Origin: Patiria pectinifera
Taxonomy: Eukaryota > Echinodermata > Asteroidea > Valvatida > Asterinidae
Assembly: GCA_029964075.1 (NCBI GenBank)
Contig: CM057149.1
Span: 16,630,197 to 16,694,196 of the forward strand
DNA length: 64,000 nucleotides
Direction of reading: 5' to 3'
Of the stretch, positions 33,801-45,800 are shown piece after piece. The notes under the pieces were generated by a model, which saw only the letters and a list, made by a program, of their open reading frames with translations, did not search any database and was not told the origin of the DNA. Within the stretch, counting starts at the first letter, position 1. Every line of letters begins with the position of its first letter. Position numbers and translations under genes: made by a program.

Positions 33801-36800
33801 GTTCGCACGTTGCTAATAGTGCGCAGGCGTAAGGTACGTCACAAATCAACCACTAGTGGACTAATGGTCCTTGCCCGAACTTGGCCCAGTTTGTATAACA
33901 CTTGTGCGCAAACAACTTGGAACCAGCGTGTGTGTCATACACTCGCTTTTTTTAAGATGGCGCCCGAAAGATTGCCATGTGAGTCTGAAGTTTTCATCAT
34001 GTTCGTATTATTCGCGAAATGTTTTTCGAACTTTATGCGACATCATCAAGGCAACAAGAAAGGGACAATGTTATAGTGACAAGTATTGAAAGGAGTTTGA
34101 GTTTATCACAACATACAGAAAAGATAAAACAGAGTGCGTTTTGCAAGGTATGTCAGCGGGATTTTTCTGTCGCGTACGGTGGCCCTAATGTAAATGTGTG
34201 TAAAAACATAACGAACTCGAAACTCAACATCGATAGCATGCATCTCAGAAAAATATGCGCACATGTTTTTTTTTTTATAATTTATTTGACTTCGACAAAC
34301 AAATACAGACAGTAAAAAAACATTGTATTTAAGGCCCCCAAAAAAAAAATAGTCGGTCTCTGGTCAGACCGAAGTTCCGGAATTGATGCGGCGACGCGGG
34401 TTTTTTTGGGTTGTTTTGGTGGCTTTTTTTTTTTTTTTCAAGCTTGTATTGTACAGACAAGGTGGGTACTATTTTGCTTTTTTGTGTCCTCATTATACAT
34501 TGGTGTCCTCCATAATTTGCCTTGGTGCCCTTTATCATTTGCCTTGGTGCAATTTGGCCTTTCCTTGGTGCTCCTTGGTACAAAAATTTGAGGAGGCGTG
34601 GCAATAGAGGGCGCTGTTGTAGCTTCCGTGTTAATTTGAAGAAAAAAAAAAGGTTGACGCGCATGATTAAAATCGACGCGCGCGCTGACCAGAAACCGAG
34701 TGTTTTTGGGGGGGCCTAAACAAAAATTTGAAGGGCCTAAAAACAAAGAAGTTGCAGTTCCGATTGTTCACAAATGTCAACATGATTATTCTACCACATC
34801 TGCGCGTCAGTGCAGCAGTTTCATGTGTGTACAGTCACTGTGAGCTTTATAAATAGCTTGATGGTGAAAACTGCAACGTTCGCGAGCGTTATAAATGTGA
34901 CATCTGTTTTGTTTGTCCATGTAGCCAGGTTTTCACTTTGAAAATTCCCACAAATGACATTCAAAACCTTTCATTTTCATTGTCTGAGAAGTTACTAAGT
35001 AATTGTAAAGTTGGTTACGGGTACCCAATCCCATAATCTGGAACCGGTTTCTGACATCAGTGGTTGGTTACTCGGGTAACCGGTTCTGATACACAGCTCT
35101 ACTTCAGATTGTTAATTCAAATAATCCAATATTTAAATATTCAAATTTCCATGTTTTGGAATATCCTAGTATTTGATACAAGTGAAAATAGATAAAAGAA
35201 ACAATGACAATTGCAATATAATCTACACAACTTTGTAGTATTATAATTGTGCTGGCTTCTCTTATCAACTACCAACTGCAGCAAGCAATAATTTAACAGA
35301 GGTCACAGCTGAAGAGAAATACAATTGTGGTATCAAAAAATTGTTTACAAATTCATTGCTACGGTTTGCCAGTCACTAGAAGTGGTACAATCCGGTTTGC
35401 AAGATACAACATAATACAGGCCTGCATTTTTAATGCATGTGTTCGTTTTGTGACTAATGCTAGATTACTCACTGTGTGACTACATGTTCGCTGAAACGTA
35501 CACAACCATTTCTTCTTTTCTCACAATTATTATTATTATTATTAAACAAAACGAACCAGGTAGAGTGGGAAAAGTGCAAGCTCTATATAAGTTGCTTAAC
35601 TGAGCAACCCCCACACACCTGAAGCGTCGATGAAGAAAACAAAATCAGGAGACAATAAAAATTTAAAAAAAAACTGAGAAAACAAGAACACGTGTGATCG
35701 ACAAAAAACTGGACAATAAGAGCAACACTAGAAAAAAAATTAAGTGGACCTAAGGAACCTTAAGTGGACCGAAGGAACAAAACAAAAAGGAACTATTCTC
35801 CACAAAATTTGACGTCAGTACCTCAACGTTGGCTTTGCTGGACAGTTAATCTGTCGTTCTGAAAATCTCAAAACTATTGAATACATCTTTAACCGAAACT
35901 CCCTAGAAAGCCTTTTTAACCTTCCTGAACCTTTCAAAATCTTCCCAAAACCAGTGGCACACACTTTGCTTTTAAAAGCATTATTGGGTCATTTGCTTTC
36001 CTGCATTTTCTTGAATATTTCCAATGAGAACACCACTCAGCATCCAAAGAGAAATGTTTAAAACTAAAACCTGTTGAAGTTTCAGCTTATTGGATATTAC
36101 ACTTATTGAGAAACCACTGTAAAATCGTGCACAACCTTTTGATAACGAAACACAATTTCGTTTGTAGCACTCTCCAATTCCCAGAACCAGTCAATTGACT
36201 GATCGTTGGAAATCACCTACATTTCTTGATTTCTTCTAAATGACAGTAAGCCAGACGAAATAATTTCTCTGGGTGTTTAAGTTGACTTAGCATTAAACCA
36301 CTGAGAATATTTCTACTCCCCCTCCAACTCAGGCCACTCCCTAGCTAATGTCGGTTCCCATTTATACTTCTGGGTGGAGAGAGGCAAGTGGGGGTGAAGT
36401 CACTTGCCCAAGGACACAACATATGGCCAGCAGCTGGATTCGGTCCTTGGCCCTCCTATCACAAATCCTAACCACTAGGCCACACTCTCTCACTCAAACG
36501 CTCTACTCATGGTCATTGTGCACAGCTGTCGAGGTCTTTCCCAGCTAATGCGGGTACCCATTTATACTCCTTGGTAGAGAGAGGCAAGTGGGGGTGAGGT
36601 GGCTTGCCCAAAGACACAACATATGGCCAGCAGCTGGATTTTGAACCCCTGACCCTCCTATCACAAATCCTAACCACCAGGCCACACTCCCCCACACACA
36701 CACCCTCTACTCGTGGTCATTGTGCACAGCTGTCGAGGTCTTTCCACAAATCAGCTGCTTGAGACCCTTCCTGAATGAGCTGTACTTAATGGTGTAGATG

Positions 36801-39800
36801 ACAGGATTGATGCAAGAGTTGGTCGCAGCGAGAACAGTAGCTATGCTGTAGGGTAGGCCGGGTATGTGAGCAGCCAGCATGACGGTGTTCGGCAACCAGC
36901 AGATGAAATAGGCCAAGCAGACCAGGACGAGGGCTTTGATGACGTTACGACGAGCGCGGAGGAGCGAGTCCCCTTGGGTTTCGGGGATGTGCTCACCCGA
37001 AGATGACTCGGGCGATCTGGCCCCGTCGCTCCGGATGTGGGTCATCACGACCGTTCTGACGGACACCGGTTCGGTTTGCCTGGCGCCCCGCTTGAGCACG
37101 ACGGCCATGTGGATGTACGCGAAGAGCATGGTCCAGGCCGGGATGAAGAAAGTGACCACATTGCTGGCCTGGACGAGATTGTTTAGCCGGTGCCCTGTGG
37201 GCGTCGGTAAAGCTACCTTGCACTTATTGTCACGCTCAGAGAAGTCAATCAACGCGAAGATGCACAGCCCCATACTGATGCCGACGAGCCACGTCGCGGC
37301 GATCCCCACCGCTGGTACCCAGCGCCGCGCAAAGAGTGAACGGTACTTGAATGGATACACTATCGCTAGATACCGCTCCAGGGTTACCAGCACGAGACTC
37401 ATGGTGGAGGTGAAGAGAAACATCCACATGACGCTCTCTGATTCCCATAAGTAGCAATACAGCCAGCCCCAGGCCCCCTTCGGTAAAACCTCCAAAGTTG
37501 GGATGTTGAAAACGAGCATGAAAATCAACGATCCGAACAAGTCCGCGACAGCTTGATTAAACAAGCAAGCATTGGTCACTGTGTGCATGTGCGGAATGCG
37601 CCATATGACGACACACACCACGAAATTTCCCAGCAGGCCCAACGTGCCGATAACCGCACTGATAATGCCCAAAACGTCCGGCATTGCTCGCAGAAATGTT
37701 TCCGTGTCCGATGCAGAGAAACAAACTGCGGAAACCACACTACTGCAATTTTGCCAAAAACACAAATGACCGCAACGCGTAAATGTAAATAAATTTCTGG
37801 CCAATTTGGTTTTATCACCGATAGCCGCAATCCATTATCTACCAACGAGCAATCCTCCTCCGTTAATTTGATTAAATAATACTTGGCCGTAGTTTACGGG
37901 TCATCCGCTGAAACAAGCAACTATGATACGTGTACAATCTCCACAACCTTCAAACTAAATCTCCTCCATTGTACACACAATCAAAGTCCACAAACTGCAT
38001 GTGTTCGTGTAATCACTTTCAAGTATTAACTTTCCCACGCAGGCCCCGCGTCCGATATCTCCAGGGTACATGCACACTTTGTTTATTTGCGCTTTCACTT
38101 TGCGCAGCGCGACAACAGTTGATGTGAGAAGTATGTGGCCGGCCCCGGGACGGAGCGGAGTCACTTCCGCGCATTTAGGGTTCGGCGCATCGGGCCATTA
38201 AGTGAAAGTGATACTTGTTTGCTCTGTTGCGAGACGCTGTCACTTTGTGAGTGGCTTCGTAAATGTTGAAGTGGAAATTTCAGGAGCAAAACTGTAGTTG
38301 CTAAATTACATTGTACGGCATAGCATCAGTCAATGTGTATTTTTCATTAATTGAAATGTCATTTTATTAACCTTTGAAAAACCAACCCATTTGATTGCAA
38401 AAACCCAGAACTGAATGATGTATGCTTGCAGGTCCCGTTGGAAGCATAGCTTGTTAATGATAAACCCTGTAAAATAAGTGGCCAAGTTTTGAGCGCAGTT
38501 GCTGGTTTTCGAACAAAGAACCGGTTCTTTTATGTGCTCTGTATTCTTACTATGCAAAAGTATGTCATTCTATTAATCCTACTCTATTATTAACAACATT
38601 CTTTACTCTGTTAATTAATATTCTTTTTGTTTTGCCCCTGAAACATACATGTAATTGACGGTCAATTTTGCATTTTTTTTTTGACAATTAGATTTGAGAT
38701 GAAGTTATCAGGTTACCTGTTCATAACAAATCCAAAAAATTGAATACATGCTGACTTTTTTTTCTTAATTCATGTTTCCTTTATTGTCATAAGGGAAAAG
38801 ATAAGATTGGTAGGTTTGCATAGTGAACACATGGTGAAGATAACAATAAGAAAGATTAAACTTATTGTAGAACCGTGTAACAAATTTCTTTTGTGAGTTT
38901 GTGAGGCTCTGAAAAGAAACAGGGAAACTTAACATTTCAGTCAGTGTATGCTCTGCCTGTCATCTGGAGACTATAGGGAAAAGATGTTTAGCAAACTAAA
39001 AAAATCCCCAAATCAAACTGTCCATTGCTGAAGCACTTTTAAGCAGACACTTAATTAATTATTTTAAAATAATTAATTATGTGTCTGCATAAACTGTTAA
39101 TTGTTCCATAAAACAACAACTACGGTAGGAACGAACAGCATGGGGAAAAATAACGTAATTTTGTGTCACCCAAATTAGTTATTTTGTCCTTTCAAAATAT
39201 TTCAAAGAAAATATATAATAATAGTAAAATATGATAAATGTGTTGTCAGCTTTAGCTTTATCTTAATTGCATTTACTAATCAAAAGGTTGTTCATGTGTT
39301 ACTTTTCCATGGCAGATTATCACAAATCAAAGAAAGGCATTTTTACCAATTTATCACAACTTGAAAAAGAATGTAATCTTTGCTAGTGTGCCAAAATTCA
39401 TGTTATTGTGTGCATTCCTACACTATGTTAAGGGAAAGTTTTTTTATTGTTAGGCAAAATTGGACAAAGTTATTGGGACTTTCTGCTGTCCCCACAGCGT
39501 TTTTGGTCCCCACAAATACCTCGCACAGACGAGTGTATGTCCTCACAACTACGGATGTGAATGGAGCAAGTTGTGTATTGCAACAGATTATTCTTGTTTT
39601 TGTTTTTTCTCTCAATTATGAATTGACTGAACCTATCACATATAAAACATATTTTCTCTTTGACTTTTCTCTTTGATAAAACATTCTCCTCGGTGTAGAA
39701 TATGTAGAGAGTATTTCCCAAATGACGGAATTTCTTTTCGGAATTTTTTCCATGGGAAATATTACGGTAAAGCTTTTGGTAATTGAAGGTGCTATACAGG

Positions 39801-42800
39801 GTGGTGCAAAAAGAAAGAAACCCACTTTTGATTGCAATTTTCACCTACTTGTTGAGCATATTTCAAAAATTCAATTTAATGGTATTGAAATATTGATCTT
39901 TAAACATTCGTGACAAAAAAAACTAATTGCAAAAGCATGTTTTGTCTCTGAGATATGGCAGTTTAAAACTTCCAAGTGCCAAACCTGTTTGTCCACGGAC
40001 GGCTTTATTCCAACAGCTTGACTGAGCTCGGGAGCTTGATTTGAAGACAAAAAACACTACACTTGACTTACACGTGGACAACAGTGATTTTGGTGACTTG
40101 TATTCAAATTAGCGTCATAACACTATTCTTGCAATTTTTTTAAAGCATTTTTGTCAAAGATTTTTTCACCATGTATGGTTGAAGAGCTATACTTCACTAC
40201 ATCATAAAAAAAAAATCCAGTTCAAATAAGATAAGTAAGCAGGTTAAAATTCCTGTCAAAATTGGGTTTCCTTCTTTTTGCACCTCCCTGTGGGAGAAGA
40301 ATCAAAGTGTGCCAGACTAGTAGACGCACCAGGTTTAATGGCTGACATTAACTTAATTGCTCCTGACAAAATTGTATTGGCTTGTCTCCACCCTCAATTT
40401 TTTTGCTGTCACACTCCCTTTATATCATTCCTAATCCATCCCCATGGACCGATCCATTACGTCCAGCCCCTTTTGCCCAATCAAATGCCCGATTAAAGTC
40501 CAAAAATAAAAAAGTCTGACATGTTTGCATTTGTGCATGGGCGTGCTTCTGGAAAATGCAGTGTGGCATATTTGGAGAGCTGAGTATGTTGTTCATTACG
40601 TGGGCAGTTTGCAAAGCCTAATGGATCCGTGTTATTAATCTCAATCCATTCTTATCAATCCTCTACGGTCCAAATAAAGCTTGACATTTGCAATCTGATT
40701 TCAGCTGCTGCGGACCTCTTAATAACTACATGGTGTTCAACGACACGGACGGCTTGTACACGTACACTTTTGAAGCGGAGAAAAAGGTGAGAGGTCTCTG
40801 TCCTTTTGTGTGGGGAGTAGACACGGTGTCCAGCAAACTGAAGGTTTAGGTCTGTAGACATTTTTTTAAACAGAAACGGTTGAATACTGTTGATACTCTT
40901 CCACAGTTTTTGTCTTCTTTTTTTTACTCGGTTATACTAATTTTAAACCTGTATGTTTAATTTAAACTAAAAAGTATTTTTGTCAATTTAAGGCATATGC
41001 AACCTCTTGACAAAAATCTTCTATTAATTTATTGGTATTTTTTTATTATTGTTTTTTTTACAAGACAGACAAAATACAATTACATAAACATAAAACTACA
41101 ATGAAAAAACAAAACACCCCATAATTGCACACAAATTGCACATTAAAGGACCCAATAACATCTAAACCTCTACCATGATCAAGAGAAAATAAACTATGCA
41201 TGTTTATCCCCCACATGCTACCAAAGACTCGAGAGACCGGAATCAGAGGCTGCGCACTCGCCATTCTTTTGTTACCTGTGGCCTGAGCAGCCGTTTATTC
41301 AATATGCCAAACTTCTTGTTCCCGCCCGAAGCTGATAGCGCAGAACTGCAATATTTAGCAATATTATCACAGATTGTTCAGCAATATTATCACAGATTGT
41401 TCCCGCCCGAAGCTGATAGCGCAGAACTGCAATTATACTTAGCAATATTATCAAAGATTGTTTGGCAATATTATCACAGAATGTTCCCGCCCAAAGCTGA
41501 TAGCGCAGAACTGCAATTAGCAATAGTATCACAGATTGTTCTCGCCCGAAGCTGATCAGAGCGCAGAACTGCAATATGTACAATATATACAAAAGAATGG
41601 CGAGTGCGCAGCTCTAGGCACCTCGTGTGAACTTTGGAACACATTTGATTAATTTGTATTTTTGGGTCAAAAACTGACTTTTTCGATGATGCCGGCTATG
41701 GAAAACGTTGAAGTTTTGGGGGCATTTTGTAAAAAACCTAAAATGTTTCTTTTCTCACTGGATACTGAATGTAATGAGTTGAACTCTTCAGGGAATTCAA
41801 TTCTGGCCTCTAGGCACCTCGTGTGAACTTTTGAGGAAATTTGGTGAAGTCAGATTTTTGGGTCAAAAACTGACTTTTTCGATGATGCCGGCTATGGAAA
41901 ACGTTGAAGTTTTGGGGGCATTTGGTAAAAAATTAAAAAGTTTTGTTTTCTCACTGGATTCTGAATGTAATGAGTTGAACTCTTCAGGGAATTCAATTCT
42001 GGCCTCTAGGCACCTCGTGTGAACTTTTGAGGAAATTTGGTGAAGTCAGATTTTGGGTCAAAAACTGACTTTTTCGATGATGCCGGCTATGGAAAACGTT
42101 GAAGTTTTGGGGTCATTTTGTAAAAAATCTAAAATGTTTCTTTTCTCACTGGATTCTGAATGTAATGAGTTGAACTCTTCAGGGAATTCAATTCTGGCCT
42201 CTAGGCACCTCGTGTGAACTTTTGAGGAAATTTGGTGAAGTCAGATTTTTTTGGTAAAAAACTGACTTTTTCGATGATGCCGGCTATGGAAAACGTTGAA
42301 GTTTTGGGGTCATTTTGTAAAAAATCTAAAATGTTTCTTTTCTCACTGGATTCTGAATGTAATGAGTTGAACTCTTCAGGGAATTCAATTCTGGCCTCTA
42401 GGCACCTCGTGTGAACTTTTGAGGAAATTTGGTGAAGTCAGATTTTGGGTAAAAAAATGAATTTTTAGATGATGACGGATATGGAAAACGTTGAAGTTTT
42501 GGGGCATTTTGTAAAAATCTAAAATGTTTCTTTTCTCACTGGATTCTGAATGTAATGAGTTGAACTCTTCAGGGAATTCAATTCTGGCCTCTAGGCACCT
42601 CGTGTGAACTTTTGAGGAAATTTGGTGAAGTCAGATTTTTGGGTCAAAAACTGACTTTTTCGATGATGCCGGCTATGGAAAACGTTGAAGTTTTGGGGCA
42701 TTTTGTAAAAAATCTGAAATGTTTCTTTTCTCACTGGATTCTGAATGTAATGAGTTGAACTCTTCAGGGAATTCAATTCTGGCCTCTAGGCACCTCGTGT

Positions 42801-45800
42801 GAACTTTTGAGGAAATTTGGTGAAGTCAGATTTTTGGGTCAAAAACTGACTTTTTCGATGATGCCGGCTATGGAAAACGTTGAAGTTTTGGGGCATTTTG
42901 AAAAAAATCTAAAATGTTTCTTTTCTCACTGGATTCTGAATGTAATGAGTTGAACTCTTCAGGGAATTCAATTCTGGCCTCTAGGCACGTCGTGTGAACT
43001 TTTGAGGAAATTTGGTGAAGTCAGATTTTTGGGTCAAAACTGACTTTTTCGATGATGCCGGCTATGGAAAACGTTGAAGTTTTGGGGGCATTTTGTAAAC
43101 AATCTAAAATGTTTCTTTTCTCACTGGATTCTGAATGTAATGAGTTGAACTCTTCAGGGAATTCAATTCTGGCCTCTAGGCACCTCGTGTGAACTTTTGA
43201 GGAAATTTGGTGAAGTCAGATTTTTGGGTCAAAAACTGACTTTTTCGATGATGCCGGCTATGGAAAACGTTGAAGTTTTGGGGTCATTTTGTAAAGAATC
43301 TAAAATGTTTCTTTTCTCACTGGATTCTGAATGTAATGAGTTGAACTCTTCAGGGAATTCAATTCTGGCCTCTAGGCACCTCGTGTGAACTTTTGAGGAA
43401 ATTTGGTGAAGTCAGATTTTTGGGTCAAAACTGACTTTTTCGATGATGCCGGCTATGGAAAACGTTGAAGTTTTGGGGCATTTTGTAAAAATCTAAAATG
43501 TTTCTTTTCTCACTGGATTCTGAATGTAATGAGTTGAACTCTTCAGGGAATTCAATTCTGGCCTCTAGGCACCTCGTGTGAACTTTTGAGGAAATTTGGT
43601 GAAGTCAGATTTTTGGGTCAAAACTGACTTTTTCGATGATGCCGGCTATGGAAAACGTTGAAGTTTTGGGGTCATTTTGTAAAAAATCTAAAATGTTTCT
43701 TTTCTCACTGGATTCTGAATGTAATGAGTTGAACTCTTCAGGGAATTCAATTCTGGCCTCTAGGCACCTCGTGTGAACTTTTGAGGAAATTTGGTGAAGT
43801 CAGATTTTTGGGTCAAAAACTGACTTTTTCGATGATGCCGGCTATGGAAAACGTTGAAGTTTTGGGGTCATTTTGTAAAAAATCTAAAATGTTTCTTTTC
43901 TCACTGGATTCTGAATGTAATGAGTTGAACTCTTCACAGAATTCAATTCTGGCCTCCAGGCACCTCGTGTGAACTTTTGAGGAAATTTGGTGAAGTCAGA
44001 TTTTTGGGTCAAAAACTGACTTTTTCGATGATGCCGGCTATGGAAAACGTTGAAGTTTTGGGGGCATTTTGTAAAAAATCTAAAATGTTTCTTTTCTCAC
44101 TGGATTCTGAATGTAATGAGTTGAACTCTTCAGGGAATTCAATTCTGGCCTCTAGGCACCTCGTGTGAACTTTTGAGGAAATTTGGTGAAGTCAGATTTT
44201 TGGGTCAAAAACTGGCTTTTTCGATGATGCCGGCTATGGAAAACGTTGACGTTTTGGGGTCATTTTGTAAAAACTCTAAAATGTTTCTTTTCTCACTGGA
44301 TTCTGAATGTAATGAGTTGAACTCTTCAGGGAATTCAATTCTGGCCTCTAGGCACCTCGTGTGAACTTTTGAGGAAATTTGGTGAAGTCAGATTTTTGGG
44401 TCAAAAACTGACTTTTTCGATGATGCCGGCTATGGAAAACGTTGAAGTTTTGGGGCATTTTGTAAAAAATCTAAAATGTTTCTTTTCTCACTGGATTCTG
44501 AATGTAATGAGTTGAACTCTTCAGGGAATTCAATTCTGGCCTCTAGGCACCTCGTGTGAACTTTTGAGGAAATTTGGTGAAGTCAGATTTTTGGGTCAAA
44601 AACTGACTTTTTCGATGATGCCGGCTATGGAAAACGTTGAAGTTTTGGGGTCATTTTGAAAAAAAATCTAAAATGTTTCTTTTCTCACTGGATTCTGAAT
44701 GTAATGAGTTGAACTCTTCAGGGAATTCAATTCTGGCCTCTAGGCACCTCGTGTGAACTTTTGAGGAAATTTGGTGAAGTCAGATTTTTGGGTCAAAAAC
44801 TGACTTTTTCGATGATGCCGGCTATGGAAAACGTTGAAGTTTTGGGGTCATTTTGTAAAAATTCTAAAATGTTTCTTTTCTCACTGGATTCTGAATGTAA
44901 TGAGTTGAACTCTTCATATATGTCGATTCTTGCCTCTACGCACCTCGTGTGAACTTTTGAGGAAATTTGGTGAAGTCAGATTTTGGGTCAAAACTGACTT
45001 TTTCGATGATGCCGGCTATGGAAAACGTTGAAGTTTTGGGGTGATTTTGTAAAAATTCTAAAATGTTTCTTTTCTCACTGGATTCTGAATGTAATGAGTT
45101 GAACTCTTCAGGGAATTCAATTCTGGCCTCTAGGCACCTCGTGTGAACTTTTGAGGAAATTTGGTGAAGTCAGATTTTTGGGTCAAAAACTGACTTTTTC
45201 GATGATGCCGGCTATGGAAAACGTTGAAGTTTTGGGGGCATTTTGTAAAAAATCTAAAATGTTTCTTTTCTCACTGGATTCTGAATGTAATGAGTTGAAC
45301 TCTTCAGGGAATTCAATTCTGGCCTCTAGGCACCTCGTGTGAACTTTTGAGGAAATTTGGTGAAGTCAGATTTTTGGGTCAAAAACTGACTTTTTCGATG
45401 ATGCCGGCTATGGAAAACGTTGAAGTTTTGGGGTCATTTTGTAAAAAATCTAAAATGTTTCTTTTCTCACTGGATTCTGAATGTAATGAGTTGAACTCTT
45501 CAGGGAATTCAATTCTGGCCTCTAGGCACCTCGTGTGAACTTTTGAGGAAATTTGGTGAAGTCAGATTTTTGGGTCAAAACTGACTTTTTCGATGATGCC
45601 GGCTATGGAAAACGTTGAAGTTTTGGGGTCATTTTGTAAAAAATCTAAAATGTTTCTTTTCTCACTGGATTCTGAATGTAATGAGTTGAACTCTTCAGGG
45701 AATTCAATTCTGGCCTCTAGGCACCTCGTGTGAACTTTTGAGGAAATTTGGTGAAGTCAGATTTTTGGGTCAAAAACTGACTTTTTCGATGATGCCGGCT

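Noticed and set aside
37685..37834. GPCR start at 37804
   Set aside because: That codon is TTG. The first in-frame ATG is at 37684, so the upstream open part is either untranslated or joined by splicing.
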